In this document: in pieces, positions 24,601 to 33,407 of the stretch
How the letters are laid out: every line of letters starts with the position of its first letter
How positions within the stretch are numbered: position 1 is the first letter of the stretch
Source of the DNA: Bernardetiaceae bacterium
Lineage (GTDB): Bacteria > Bacteroidota > Bacteroidia > Cytophagales > Thermoflexibacteraceae
Direction: 5' to 3'
NCBI GenBank assembly: GCA_025454895.1
Contig: JALONO010000007.1
Span: forward strand, 1 to 37,111
DNA: 37,111 nucleotides
Position numbers and translations under genes: made by a program
The notes under the pieces: generated by a model
Told to the model about the DNA's origin: nothing
Database searches by the model: none
The model's input: the letters and a program-made list of their open reading frames with translations, nothing else

Positions 24601-25166
24601 ACCAGGGCGCGCCCCCGCTCGCTGGTGGGGCGGTCGTCGTCGTCGTATTGGGTGGCAATGGGGCACAGGGCGTTGTAAGGCGTCGGCTGGTCCCATTTGG
24701 CCTGGATCAGCGGGGCCACGGCCTCGATCCGGGTGGCCAGGTTGCGGGTGGGGCTGCTGGTGTAAACCCGCCAGGCTTCGGCAATTGCCGGGTCGATTTC
24801 CGCCACGGGATAGGCCCGCGCATCGGCCAACTGTTGGGTGTAGCTCTGCATCCACCAATCAATGTGGCTGGGCAGGTTTTTCAGGTCGGGGAAGGGGCCG
24901 CTCTGCCCGTAGCCCAGCAACGGATGGGCCGATTGCTCGGCCGAAACCATCACAAACCCTTGCTTATCAAGGTCAAAGACGTAAAATAAGGTATCAGTGC
25001 CTTTGGTGCGCACTTGCGTGCGGGTGATGAGCGGGCGCAAGCCCAGTTGCCGTTTGGCCACGTGGTAAGCTACTTTTTCGGCTTGGTGGCGGGGCACGGG
25101 CTGGCCCCACAACGGGGAGCAAACCAGCCAAATTAGGCCCAATAGGCCCGGGTAAATCTTTTTCAC
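21663..25166 (-). CDS. Secreted C10-family cysteine protease with BACON, CUB, Ig-like and T9SS sorting domains
   Basis: The 1167-residue modular protein starts from a GTG at 25166 with a signal peptide (cleavage near 21). A Spi-type propeptide (about 25-115) precedes a streptopain/interpain-like C10 catalytic domain (about 145-400) with Cys191 in LVGCVAVSMG, His340 in GGHAFVCDGY, and NWGWNGFCDGYY. Next come two BACON domains (about 405-496 and 502-594), two CUB-like domains (602-715 and 726-839, each with DYDFLSIYDG or YDFLEVYDG), three Ig/PKD-like segments (848-1080) and a type A T9SS sorting domain (1090-1167: LKLYPNPAQE, VYNALGQPVWQ, GVYYLRF). It would be exported by the type IX system and anchored or released. 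Such proteases degrade host or environmental proteins; the targets are unknown. It is monocistronic with its own terminator. Confidence 0.92.
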   Translation of the reverse strand: MKKIYPGLLGLIWLVCSPLWGQPVPRHQAEKVAYHVAKRQLGLRPLITRTQVRTKGTDTLFYVFDLDKQGFVMVSAEQSAHPLLGYGQSGPFPDLKNLPSHIDWWMQSYTQQLADARAYPVAEIDPAIAEAWRVYTSSPTRNLATRIEAVAPLIQAKWDQPTPYNALCPIATQYDDDDRPTSERGRALVGCVAVSMGLIMHYYQYPAQGNGSYSYTPRGVGTQLSANFGATSYDWRNMPNRINANSAAAQRTAVSTLLYHAGVAVAMDYGPSGSGAFVAPNPARQRPNSRDAMVNYFRFANSARAVFRSQLGAQWEATLRQQLDRRQPILYAGSGSTGGHAFVCDGYADDGTFSFNWGWNGFCDGYYRITRLRPANQTNQRETDLDYTENQHAIIDLVPPATTSNTPQLTLLPNTTQRIPAAASSFNLEVRVRNVTNWQLGTNSGVQGITASPVSGTESATVRLNFPANTGTASRNIDIVATAGNLQQSVMFVQEGTAATNLSINPSTNQNLAAEAGRVTLQITANLDWQADATATNLDRNFPWVRYESDASGTGNGSVIFSYQANPSNTPRSFTVTVRGQNTNVERTITYTQAGSSGNQIRMQNGTLTTCQAFFTDSGGDAGEYGNDQRRTLTLTPATPGQRVRVSFREFRLEDDYDFLSIYDGANASARLIGRYTGTAAIPQITATNAAGQLTFVFESDESVTETGWVAAVSCVAAPATTNSVAMSNGGQLALCSGTFTDDGGANPYRNNLNLVQTLVPTAANQRVRLSFTVFDLENSYDFLEVYDGSSTAATRLGRYTGTTLPPVLTASNAAGALTLRFTTDGSVVRPGFEATVSCVAGSGPPPALTATIQANGPTSFCDGGNVGLAAVNPPANATFQWLNNNVAIAGANQSSFTATQAGSYTLRLTVGAQSAVSNAVVVSLAGGLAAPTLTASATELCEGQAVSISAPPGFEGYDWAGSSVSVTGSAFNGTLPAGTHTFRVTVRQGGCSSPPSAPLTVRVQAAPRPVVRPTNVSPTTPNPLLVSNVVGVPTQWFRNGQAIAGATGATFQISEAGAYTVRVSYPNGCTVTSEPLAITALEADPARQGLKLYPNPAQEVVTVEWDAQLAPGARLAVYNALGQPVWQPVPVAGLQRQIPTAGWAAGVYYLRFEYNQGSWVLPFVKR

Positions 25167-25264
25167 GGGGAAAAATTTTTAGTAAGAAGTGAAAAATGTC
25201 TTGCCTGAAATTACCAAAGGGATTGGGGGCCGCAGGTTAACTTGCGCGCAAAAAAAAACGCGCC

Positions 25265-28200
25265 ATGTGGCAAATCTGGATCGACACCGGCGGCACCTTT
25301 ACCGACTGCATCGCCCTTTCGCCCCAAGGGGAACGCCACCGGGCCAAAGTACTGAGCCAGGGGGCCTTGCGCGGTCGGGTCATTCGTCGGCTCGCCCAAA
25401 ACCGTTGGGAAGTCCAATTTCCTTACCTGCAAAATATCTTCCAAGATTATCAATTTAGGTGGTTAGACGGTAAAAATCCCCAAAAAGCGGCAGACCCATC
25501 GCCCGTTCGCGTGGTGGCTTTGCACCCCCGCCCCGGCCAGGGAACCGCAGTGCTCGTGTTGAGCCATGACTGGGGAGAAGATTTACAAGGTGCTGATTTT
25601 GAGCTAACTGCTTGTGAGGAAGCCCCTATTTTGGCTGCCCGGCTGGTTACGGGTACCCCCTTGGGCCAGCCCCTGCCGCCCTGCCAAATGCGGCTGGGCA
25701 CCACCAAAGGCACCAATGCCTTGCTGGAGCGAAAAATTGCGCCAACCGCCCTGCTTATTACGCGCGGTTTTGCCGATTTGCTGGCCATTGGCGACCAGCA
25801 ACGGCCCCACTTGTTCGCGTTGGAGGTGCGCAAACCCGCGCCCCTGGCCACCCACACCCTGGAAGTCAACGAGCGGCTGGACGCGCAGGGCCGGGTGGTG
25901 GAACCCCTCACTGAGGCCGAGTGCGACCGGATTGTTGCCCAACTGCGGCCCTTAGGCGTAACCTCGGTAGCCATCGCTTTGATGCACAGCTACTTAAACC
26001 CCGAACCCGAGCAGCGACTAGCCGCCAAAATCCGGGAGGCCGGGTGGGCGACCGTGTCGGCATCGAGCGCGCTCAGCCCGGCCATTAAGCTACTGCCCCG
26101 TGCCCAAACCGCCGTGGTCAACGCTTGCTTGGCCCCCATTATCAGTGGCTACCTGGGCGGCATTACCCAGCATTTGCCGGCCACCGGGGCTAGCCCGCTC
26201 CTGGTCATGACCAGCGGCGGCAGCTTGGTATCGGCCCCGTTGTTCCAACCTAAGGACAGCCTGCTCAGCGGCCCGGCCGGGGGCGTACTGGGAGCGGCTC
26301 GGGTCGCCCAATTGGCTGGTTATCAAAAAGTCATTGGGTTTGACATGGGCGGCACCAGCACCGACGTTACCCGGATCGACGGCCAGCCCGACCGCCGCTA
26401 CGAAACCACGGTGGGCGAGGCCCGCATCCTCAGCCCCTCGCTGGCCATCGAGACGGTGGCGGCCGGGGGCGGCTCGCTTTGCCAGTTCGATGGGTTTAAG
26501 CTAGTGGTGGGGCCGCACAGCGCGGGGGCCACGCCCGGCCCGGCCTGCTACGGGGCGGGCGGCGACCTCACCCTCACCGACGTGAACCTGCTGGCGGGCC
26601 GCCTCCTGCCGGATAACTTCGGCATCCCGCTCAACCTGGCCGCCGCCGAGGCCGCCCTCGATCGGCTGATTGCGCAAGTGAACGGGGCCAGCGGCGAAAC
26701 GCCCCGGCCCGAACAACGCGCCCAGGTGCTGGACGGCCTGCTCCGCATCGCCAACGAGAAAATGGCCGAAGCCGTCCGCAAAATTTCGGTAGGGCAAGGT
26801 TACCTCCCGGCCGAGTACCCGCTGCTGGCCTTTGGCGGGGCCGGCGGGCAACACGCCTGTCCCTTGGCCCGTTTGCTGGGCATCACCACCATTTTGGTGC
26901 CTTACGAAGCCGGGCTGCTAAGTGCCTATGGCATGGGCCAAGCCGCCATTGAGCGCAGCGCGGCCCGGCAAGTGCTGCGCCCCTGGGCCGAGGCGGCCGC
27001 GCAACTGGGCCACTGGTTGCGCCCGCTGGTGGACCAAGCCCAAACCGAACTGGCCGCCGAGGGCTTTACCCCGGCCCAAAGCCAGGTGCAAAGTGCCCAA
27101 CTTTTCCTGCGTTTTCGCGGCCAAGAAAATACCCTTGCCGTGGATTTTTCCCTGCTTTCCTTCTCAAAAGAAAAAACCATTGCTGTCGCGAATAATCCAT
27201 CTCCAAAAAAATTAAATAATAGTTTAGGAAATTGGAGACAAATGTTTGATAATCAAGATAAAAACGCTATTGATCTCAGCCAGTATTTCATCGTAAAAAA
27301 TCATCTGTACAAAAAGGAAAGCCAAGACGTTATCTCTCCCCAAACTCCGGTTTTAGAGGAAGAAAAATCGTCTCATTTTCTCGAGATCACCCGCCTTGAT
27401 TTTGCCCAGGCCGTGGTGGCCGCGTTTCGCGCGCAATACGAAAAATTGTTCGGCCACTGGCCCCAAAACCAGGTGCTGGAACTGGAAAGCCTCCGCTTAA
27501 CGGCCGCTGCCGGGCAGGCCCCGTCCGTACCCCCGCCCGCCCTCGTGCCCGCCTACGCCCCCGCGCCTGAGCGCACGCACGCGGGCCACCAGGTGTACAC
27601 TTGGGAACGCCTGCGCCCCGGGGCCACCCTCGCTGGCCCGGCCCTGGTGCTGAGCCAAAACTGCACGGTGGCCGTGGATGCGGGCTGGCGGTTTAGCCTC
27701 GATGCGGCCCAAAACGCCGTTCTCCTAGCAGTGGATTTAGAAAAAGAAACGAGTCAATCCGCTGAAAATCAAGATGATCATTCCACCGCCGTGGCCCAGG
27801 CCGTGCAACTGGAACTGTTCACCAACCGGCTGCGGGCCATCGCCGAGCAAATGGGCGAGTTGCTGCGCCGCACCGCTTTTTCGGTCAACGTGAAGGAACG
27901 GCTCGATTTTTCCTGCGCTTTGTTAGATGCCCAGGCCCGGCTGGTGGTCAACGCCCCGCACATCCCGGTGCATTTGGGCAGTTTGGGGGTGTGCGCCCGG
28001 CAAATGCTGGCCGCCCTGCCCCCGCCCGGCGATCCCGAGGGCTGGGTGGCCATTACCAACCACCCGGCCTACGGCGGCTCGCACCTGCCCGACGTTACGC
28101 TGCTGGCCCCTGTGCATTACCAGGGCCAACTGCTGGGCTACGTGGCCAACCGGGCCCACCACGCCGAAATTGGCGGGGAGCGGCCCGGCTCCATGCCGCC

Positions 28201-29392
28201 CCAGGCCACCCAGCTGGCTCAGGAAGGGGTGGTGATCGCACCGCGCTACCTGGTACAGAACCACGAAGTTAAGTGGCCGGAGATCAGTGAGTTGCTCAAC
28301 AGCGGTCCCTTCCCCACCCGCGCCCTGGCCGAAAACCTGGCCGACCTGAACGCCGCCCTGGCGGCCATCCGGGCGGGGCAGGCCGGTTTGCAAGCCCTGG
28401 GCCAACAACACGGCCCCGCCTTGCTCCGGCGGCAAATGGCCCGGTTGGAGGCCCATGCCGCTGGTTGCCTCCGGCGCAGCCTGGGGCAGCACTGGCCCGC
28501 CGAGGCGCCCCGGTCGCTGGCCGCCGAGGAGTTGTTGGACGATGGCCACCGCCTGGCCGTGGCCATCACTTTGGATCAGGCCGCCCTGGCCAACCCGGCC
28601 AGCCCCGGGCCTGGGCTGATTTTCCGGTTCCAAGGCACCTCGCCCCAGCATCCGGGCAACCTCAACGCCAACCCGGCCATTGTGAGCAGCGTGGTCATGT
28701 ATGTGCTCAGGTTGCTCATTGCCAAGTATTTACCGGAGGATGACATCCCCCTCAACGAAGGGCTGCTGGCCCAAGTGCGCCTTGATTTGCCGCCCGGCAG
28801 CCTGCTGCACCCCGCCGCCGACCCCGACCATTGGCCCGCCGTGGTGGGCGGTAACACCGAAACCAGCCAACGCCTCACCGACACCCTGCTCAAAGCCCTG
28901 GGCCTGGCCGCGTGTAGCTACGGCAGCATGAACAACCTGCTGTTCGGCAACGCCCAGTTTGGCTATTACGAAACCATTGGCGGCGGCACCGGGGCCGGGC
29001 CGGGCTTTGCCGGGGCCGACGCCGTGCACCAGCACATGACCAACACCCGCCTCACCGACCCCGAGGTGATGGAACTGCGCTACCCGGTGCGCCTGGAGCA
29101 AATGGCCGTGCGCGCCCACTCGGGCGGGGCGGGCGCGTACCCCGGCGGGTGCGGCATCCGGCGCGTGATCCGGTTTTTGGCCCCGGTGTCGCTGAGTTTG
29201 CTCACCCAGCACCGGGTGGTGCCGCCCTACGGCCTGGCTGGGGGGCAGCCCGGTGCCCTGGGCCAGCAATACCTGCTCCGGGCCAACGGCCAAACCGAGC
29301 CGCTAGCGGGCCTGGCCCAGGCCGAGCTGCTCCCCGGCGACCAGTTGGTGATGCTCACGCCGGGTGGGGGCGGATGGGGCGAGACGGCTTGA
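25265..29392 (+). CDS. Fused HyuA-HyuB hydantoinase/5-oxoprolinase-like enzyme
   Basis: The 1375 residues join both subunits of bacterial hydantoinase/oxoprolinases, as in eukaryotic 5-oxoprolinase (about 1290 residues). The HyuA half opens [15 protein letters not shown] (ASKHA phosphate-binding loop) and has [39 protein letters not shown] and [17 protein letters not shown]. The HyuB half begins near residue 845 ([40 protein letters not shown]) and ends in LTPGGGGWG. The family couples ATP hydrolysis to opening of 5-oxoproline or related cyclic amides; the substrate here is unproven. Residues about 630-705 form an unusual AT-rich insert not expected in the family, and a second short AT-rich linker (about 824-840) joins the halves. 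It is divergent from the C10 protease gene. Confidence 0.88.
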   Translation: MWQIWIDTGGTFTDCIALSPQGERHRAKVLSQGALRGRVIRRLAQNRWEVQFPYLQNIFQDYQFRWLDGKNPQKAADPSPVRVVALHPRPGQGTAVLVLSHDWGEDLQGADFELTACEEAPILAARLVTGTPLGQPLPPCQMRLGTTKGTNALLERKIAPTALLITRGFADLLAIGDQQRPHLFALEVRKPAPLATHTLEVNERLDAQGRVVEPLTEAECDRIVAQLRPLGVTSVAIALMHSYLNPEPEQRLAAKIREAGWATVSASSALSPAIKLLPRAQTAVVNACLAPIISGYLGGITQHLPATGASPLLVMTSGGSLVSAPLFQPKDSLLSGPAGGVLGAARVAQLAGYQKVIGFDMGGTSTDVTRIDGQPDRRYETTVGEARILSPSLAIETVAAGGGSLCQFDGFKLVVGPHSAGATPGPACYGAGGDLTLTDVNLLAGRLLPDNFGIPLNLAAAEAALDRLIAQVNGASGETPRPEQRAQVLDGLLRIANEKMAEAVRKISVGQGYLPAEYPLLAFGGAGGQHACPLARLLGITTILVPYEAGLLSAYGMGQAAIERSAARQVLRPWAEAAAQLGHWLRPLVDQAQTELAAEGFTPAQSQVQSAQLFLRFRGQENTLAVDFSLLSFSKEKTIAVANNPSPKKLNNSLGNWRQMFDNQDKNAIDLSQYFIVKNHLYKKESQDVISPQTPVLEEEKSSHFLEITRLDFAQAVVAAFRAQYEKLFGHWPQNQVLELESLRLTAAAGQAPSVPPPALVPAYAPAPERTHAGHQVYTWERLRPGATLAGPALVLSQNCTVAVDAGWRFSLDAAQNAVLLAVDLEKETSQSAENQDDHSTAVAQAVQLELFTNRLRAIAEQMGELLRRTAFSVNVKERLDFSCALLDAQARLVVNAPHIPVHLGSLGVCARQMLAALPPPGDPEGWVAITNHPAYGGSHLPDVTLLAPVHYQGQLLGYVANRAHHAEIGGERPGSMPPQATQLAQEGVVIAPRYLVQNHEVKWPEISELLNSGPFPTRALAENLADLNAALAAIRAGQAGLQALGQQHGPALLRRQMARLEAHAAGCLRRSLGQHWPAEAPRSLAAEELLDDGHRLAVAITLDQAALANPASPGPGLIFRFQGTSPQHPGNLNANPAIVSSVVMYVLRLLIAKYLPEDDIPLNEGLLAQVRLDLPPGSLLHPAADPDHWPAVVGGNTETSQRLTDTLLKALGLAACSYGSMNNLLFGNAQFGYYETIGGGTGAGPGFAGADAVHQHMTNTRLTDPEVMELRYPVRLEQMAVRAHSGGAGAYPGGCGIRRVIRFLAPVSLSLLTQHRVVPPYGLAGGQPGALGQQYLLRANGQTEPLAGLAQAELLPGDQLVMLTPGGGGWGETA

Positions 29393-29434
29393 GTTAAATT
29401 ATTGATTAATAGTAATTTGCGATTTCTAATTACT

Positions 29435-29471
29435 AAAACGCCCCGTCCATTAGCAAAGAATGGACGGGGCG
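29435..29471 (-). terminator. Terminator after lipoprotein A
   Basis: CGCCCCGTCCATT (29439-29451) and AATGGACGGGGCG (29459-29471) form a perfect thirteen-pair stem. On the minus strand it is followed by TTTTAG. The same stem, with a two-base different loop, follows lipoprotein B at 31411-31443. It could also stop plus-strand transcription from the HyuAB gene. Confidence 0.85.
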
Positions 29472-29490
29472 GGTGAGATCAAAAAACCGA

Positions 29491-30000
29491 TTATTCTTTC
29501 GCCAAAGTAACTTCCGCCACGGGGTCGTTTAAAGCGGGCACGCCGGGGATTTGGTAACTAACGTTGGTTACAAAAACCAACTCCCGGCGACCTAAACTGT
29601 TAATCCGGGTTCGGCCCCAAAAGGCGATTTTGGGGTCAGGGGCATTGAACACGTTGATATAAAATTCATCCAATTGCTCGAGAGGCTGGCGGTCAGCCGT
29701 GTAGGTGAAGTTTTGCCGCACTCCTTCTATTTCGTAGACCCCCGGACAACTACCGTTGCCGCTCTCCTTCAACTTGCAATGGTCAAACTGGAAATAACCT
29801 TGTGGGTTAGGTAGGTCAACTATTGGGTTACCAGAACTATTTCTTGGCTTAAATTGAACCTTGGTAACCCGCCACCGCCCGCCCAGGTCATTGACTAAGT
29901 TTTGGTCGTTGGGGCGGCCAAAGTCCACCATCGAACAACCAAACGAGGCGATAGTGAGGGAAAGAAGTCCGGCTAATCTGAAGATGCGCTTTTTTGCCAT
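29491..30000 (-). CDS. Lipoprotein A, lipocalin-like, paralogue of 31463-31975
   Basis: The 169 residues carry a lipoprotein signal ending in ASFGC (Cys22), then SMVDFGRPNDQNLVNDLGGRWRVTKVQF. The G-x-W motif near the start of the body is reminiscent of lipocalin-like proteins. KLKESGNGSCPGVYEIEG and the C-terminal PALNDPVAEVTLAKE are shared with the paralogue. No function is recognised. It ends the minus-strand cluster, 83 bases after beta-barrel A, and is followed by a strong terminator. A weak promoter candidate precedes it (TTG 20 bases before TATTTTCA, 30036-30066), with two mismatches in the -7 box. Confidence 0.7.
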   Translation of the reverse strand: MAKKRIFRLAGLLSLTIASFGCSMVDFGRPNDQNLVNDLGGRWRVTKVQFKPRNSSGNPIVDLPNPQGYFQFDHCKLKESGNGSCPGVYEIEGVRQNFTYTADRQPLEQLDEFYINVFNAPDPKIAFWGRTRINSLGRRELVFVTNVSYQIPGVPALNDPVAEVTLAKE

Positions 30001-30083
30001 AAATTTGTTTTATACCAAGATACTCTACATAACATTGAAAATAAGAAAATTAGTCAAATAAGTCAACGCACCATGCCTGGTGC

Positions 30084-30704
30084 TCAAAGCCGCACCCCCA
30101 CCAGAACCCCGCCCTGGACAATTTGGCTATTGACGGTATCGATTTGGTAAGCCCCCCAGCCGCCTATCAGCCACCGCTGGCCCAGGTAATACTGGTACAT
30201 CACCTGCCCCACCCCGCCGAGTGCCAGGGTGTACTGAGGCGTGGTAGCTTCGGTTAAGAAGAGTTGGAGCGGAAAATCGGGGTTGCGCGGGGGGAAAACC
30301 GTAATCGGCTGTACCGACGATGACTGGTAGCGCAGCAACGGCCCGGCCAGCAAGCTCAACTGATGCTTGGCCCGGCGCAATAGGCTATACCCCACCTGCG
30401 GGGCTAATTGTACCCCCAGCATATCTTGCCGCACTTCTACCTCAAGCAAATCACCCTGTGGCCCAACGAAAGAGGGCATTGGCACCGCGCGGTCGTGCAT
30501 GGTTACGCTCAGGCCCAGGCAAGCTGACCACCGGAGCGAGAAATGGTAGCCATATTGCCCGGTGAGACTGGGCCCCCAATTGTCCAGAGATTGGTGCCGT
30601 CCATAGCCCACCAAAACTTGGAAGGTATGCCGGGACGGGACGGTTTGACCCAAACTAACCGCCACGTTAGCCAGCCAAAAACCGATGAGCAAGAAGCTGC
30701 GCAT
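30084..30704 (-). CDS. Outer-membrane beta-barrel-like protein A
   Basis: The 206 residues have a signal peptide (MRSFLLIGFWLANVAVSLGQ, cleavage near 19). A body of alternating aromatic/hydrophobic beta strands follows, including GQYGYHFSLRWSACLGLSV, VGYSLLRRAKHQLSLLAGPLLRYQSSS and GGVGQVMYQYYLGQRWLIGGWGAYQ. It ends in a strand, GVLVGVRL. This fits a small OmpW- or OmpX-like outer-membrane barrel. No specific family is recognised. It lies 33 bases after a frameshifted paralogue and 83 bases before lipoprotein A, so barrel and lipoprotein may work as a pair. Confidence 0.7.
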   Translation of the reverse strand: MRSFLLIGFWLANVAVSLGQTVPSRHTFQVLVGYGRHQSLDNWGPSLTGQYGYHFSLRWSACLGLSVTMHDRAVPMPSFVGPQGDLLEVEVRQDMLGVQLAPQVGYSLLRRAKHQLSLLAGPLLRYQSSSVQPITVFPPRNPDFPLQLFLTEATTPQYTLALGGVGQVMYQYYLGQRWLIGGWGAYQIDTVNSQIVQGGVLVGVRL

Positions 30705-30737
30705 TTGATAAAAATCTTAAAAATTGAGAAAAACGGA

Positions 30738-31363
30738 TCAAAGGCTTAAACCTACCGATAGGTTGGGAATGTGCCAGATCAAATCACCGAGCGAGTCGAG
30801 CTGCCCGGCTAAGCCCAGGCCCGCGTACAACCGGCCCGTTACTTGGCGACGGTAATAAAGTTGCACTAGCCCGGCCGCCACCAGCACCCGCTGCGAGGGG
30901 GCATAAGTTACATAATAGGCCGGGACATCTAACCCGGTACCAATACCAGGGAAGAACGTGCTAAAAGAGGTGTACTGAGACGAAGACTCATAGCGTAGCA
31001 CTGGCCCGGCCAACAAAGCAAAGTCATGCTTTAGGTTACGAGAAATGCTAAAGCCGACTTTACCTACCCATTGAAACCCCACTACATTATACGCAAGGCA
31101 TAGTTTGGCAGGTTGCTGCTAGGCTCGGTCGGAAAAGATATCAGTTCGGATGAATGAAATGTAGCCCCCAGCCCAGTGGCCAACGACCAGCGATGGCTTA
31201 AGAAATGCTGGTACTCGTAATGAATGCCCCCTCCCAGGATATCGCCACTAGTGAGGAATACTGAACCTAAGTCCATCCGTACCGACTGGGGGGCCAGGCC
31301 GGGTGATTGGGCCAGGGCCGAACTTGCCCACCCCAGGCTGAAAATCAAAGGCAGGAGTCTCAT
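30738..31363 (-). pseudogene. Beta-barrel protein B, interrupted by a one-base frameshift
   Basis: The first frame (31363-31082) has a signal peptide and ends NYALRIM-stop. The second (31082-30738) continues VGFQWVGKVGFSISRNLKHDFALLAGPVLRYESSS to a terminal NLSVGLSL strand. Joined, they align along their length with barrel A, for example SISRNLKHDFALLAGPVLRYESSS against LLRRAKHQLSLLAGPLLRYQSSS. One missing base near 31083-31090 accounts for the break. The stop and a possible GTG start overlap as TAGTG, so reinitiation making a second polypeptide cannot be excluded. There is no homopolymer at the break, which makes a simple read error less likely than for the hydroxylase. Confidence 0.75.
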
Positions 31364-31406
31364 GAGCGCGCGATGGCTGATTGTGGTGGATAAGTTGCTA
31401 GTTACT

Positions 31407-31443
31407 AAAACGCCCCGTCCATTGGTAAAGAATGGACGGGGCG
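31407..31443 (-). terminator. Terminator after lipoprotein B, duplicate of the one at 29435
   Basis: The same thirteen-pair stem CGCCCCGTCCATT/AATGGACGGGGCG (31411-31423 and 31431-31443) has loop GGTAAAG instead of AGCAAAG and is followed on the minus strand by TTTTAG. It should end transcription before the barrel genes. Confidence 0.85.
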
Positions 31444-31462
31444 GGTAAGATCAAAAAACCGA

Positions 31463-31975
31463 TTATTCTTTCGCCAAAGTAACTTCCGCCACTGGGTCGT
31501 TTATACTGGGCACACCAGGGATTTGATAACGGACATCTGAGACAAAAGTCAGATTTCTGCGATCTAACACCGTGATCGTACTTTTCCCCCAAAAGTTGAT
31601 CATAGGTTCTGGCGGATCGGGGAAGTTGAGATAAAATATATCTGGGCCTTGACCTTGCGGCTGGCGATTAGCCGTAAACACAAAGCCAACTCGTTCGCCA
31701 TTGATTTCATAAACCCCTGGGCAACTGCCATTACCACTCTCTTTCAGCTTGCAAACTTCAAACTGAAAATAACCTTGCGGGTTGGGCAATACCACGCTCT
31801 CATTGTTGGCCCTAAAGCGACGCATCAACTTAACCTCAACTATCCGCCACCGGCCGCCCAGGTCGTTGACCAAAGTTTGATCGGTGGGGCGGCCCAGGTC
31901 AATCACTGAGCAGCTTATTAAGCCAACAACTACTGTTAACAACTTTACTGGCCTTAAAATCGATTTGATAATCAT
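31463..31975 (-). CDS. Lipoprotein B, lipocalin-like, paralogue of 29491-30000
   Basis: The 170 residues have a lipoprotein signal ending in GLISC (Cys22), then SVIDLGRPTDQTLVNDLGGRWRIVEVKL. Shared blocks with lipoprotein A include LPNPQGYFQF, KLKESGNGSCPGVYEI and SINDPVAEVTLAKE. In between, the two differ at many positions. No function is recognised. It lies 109 bases after the large lipoprotein gene and is followed by a terminator identical in its stem to that of lipoprotein A. Confidence 0.7.
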   Translation of the reverse strand: MIIKSILRPVKLLTVVVGLISCSVIDLGRPTDQTLVNDLGGRWRIVEVKLMRRFRANNESVVLPNPQGYFQFEVCKLKESGNGSCPGVYEINGERVGFVFTANRQPQGQGPDIFYLNFPDPPEPMINFWGKSTITVLDRRNLTFVSDVRYQIPGVPSINDPVAEVTLAKE

Positions 31976-32084
31976 GGTTAAAAGATTGTTTTGAGCTAAA
32001 ACAAGTTAATTTAATCAAAGAGATGTTCATTAAAGGAGCGTTTAAGAGCACCCAGAAACAAATCATCCGAATTGGCTAGCACTG

Positions 32085-33311
32085 TTATTGGCCGGTTTTG
32101 AAAACAAATCCGCTACCAATCGGCAACTCGATCGTGCAGTCCCTAAAATCAATCCAACGCTGACCAATAATATCATCTGTATCACGAGTACCAAACTTGA
32201 GGCCAATGGTTGACTCGATTGATGGGCTAGTGCTGAAATTCCTTCCGACGGAAACCGTAACTTCTTGCAAACCCAAATGAGGCCAATCTTCCTCTGTCCA
32301 ATGGTAAGTTACAATATTACCTATCGCGCCAGTACTCCAAGGGAAGAGATTGTAGCCGACCGCCCTAAACTCCTGCTGTACTAGACGACGGATTTCTTCG
32401 TAGGGGTGTTCACTGGCAAAGCGAGCATCAGGGCCAGACGCATTAGGTACCGCAATTCTTAGCCTGACCTCCACGTCCCCCGCTAACCAATCTTCGTACA
32501 TGTTTATATCAGTGAACTTGAAGCCACCCAATATTTCGCTTCGCATGTCAACGCGGCAAGCCTCCAAACGGGCATTGGAAGGGTTAGCTTGTACCGGCCC
32601 TAAACCCCGCCAATCAGAACTAAGGTAGTAATCGGAGCCACGCAGACCTTCACGTTCGTTCAAGCCCACTACTACTACCGGAACTCCCGGTTCACGTTTG
32701 GCATCCAGCCAAACCACTTCACCATCACCGTTATAAGCCTTAACTCTAGTGGCGGTGGCTTCGTCATAGTCCACCGGGAATATCGCCACCAGGGGGACAA
32801 ATTTATCGGTATCCCAATCCTCGATGTGAACAGGTACAGAGAAGTTAAGCAGGGGATGGACACTCGCCTCTAAATCCTGCGAATTACCAACAAAGGTATT
32901 CAAGCCGTTGGGCAGGCGATCGAGGCTTGATGACAGAACACTTTTAAACAATTGACCATCAACTGATTGATCTTTAAGCAAGGAGTACAAGGCATCAAAT
33001 TGACCATTTCGGCGTTTACTGGCTTCAGCTTTAATCAATTCCCTGAAGCCTTTGCTTTGTAAAGCTTTAGCTGCCCCCTGCGCAATAACTTCAAACTGGG
33101 CGTTGAGCTTTTTCGCATCCTCCCGCGTAAGGGCAGGGCCTATGTCTGCAGCTAATGGATTAAGCATTCGGTCAAGCTTTGTTGGCGGCAAATTAGCAAC
33201 ACGCGGTTCGCTAGCTGGCGATATTTCCTCCTCGTTCCCACAACCCGAAAAAACCATCAACCCCAAAGCCAATACCCCTGCTTGGTTGAATAACTTCAAT
33301 GTTTTGTTCAT
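32085..33311 (-). CDS. 408-residue lipoprotein of unknown function
   Basis: A lipoprotein signal ends in VFSGC (Cys24), followed by GNEEEISPASEP. An alpha-helical, charged segment (about 55-150, LTREDAKKLNAQFEVIAQGAAKALQSKGF) precedes a beta-rich C-terminal half with FVPLVAIFPVDYDEATATRVKAYNGDGEVVWLDAKREPGVPVVVVGLNERE. That central part faintly recalls DUF3103 proteins, but from memory only. It would be anchored in the envelope. Codon and base composition are more AT-rich than the housekeeping genes, consistent with an accessory gene. Two exact 19-bp repeats lie between its start and the preceding regulator gene, suggesting direct control by that regulator. Confidence 0.65.
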   Translation of the reverse strand: MNKTLKLFNQAGVLALGLMVFSGCGNEEEISPASEPRVANLPPTKLDRMLNPLAADIGPALTREDAKKLNAQFEVIAQGAAKALQSKGFRELIKAEASKRRNGQFDALYSLLKDQSVDGQLFKSVLSSSLDRLPNGLNTFVGNSQDLEASVHPLLNFSVPVHIEDWDTDKFVPLVAIFPVDYDEATATRVKAYNGDGEVVWLDAKREPGVPVVVVGLNEREGLRGSDYYLSSDWRGLGPVQANPSNARLEACRVDMRSEILGGFKFTDINMYEDWLAGDVEVRLRIAVPNASGPDARFASEHPYEEIRRLVQQEFRAVGYNLFPWSTGAIGNIVTYHWTEEDWPHLGLQEVTVSVGRNFSTSPSIESTIGLKFGTRDTDDIIGQRWIDFRDCTIELPIGSGFVFKTGQ

Positions 33312-33373
33312 CTTTGCGTTAGTTTGTAAATGAATGATATTGCAAAGAAAAACCCTTGAAAGTAGCGGGTTTC

Positions 33374-33392
33374 TAGTAAAAGTGTACTATTT
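33374..33392. promoter_or_regulatory. Operator-like repeat, copy 1
   Basis: TAGTAAAAGTGTACTATTT occurs here and again at 33408-33426 with no mismatch. Its core, TAGTA-N6-TACTA, is an inverted repeat of the type bound by dimeric HTH regulators. It lies 63 bases upstream of the 408-residue lipoprotein start. Confidence 0.6.
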
Positions 33393-33407
33393 AAACGGTG
33401 GGTAGCC

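Noticed and set aside
29439-31443. Paired identical hairpins as the ends of a transposon
   Set aside because: They are in direct, not inverted, orientation, each lies directly after a homologous gene, and no transposase is present between them.
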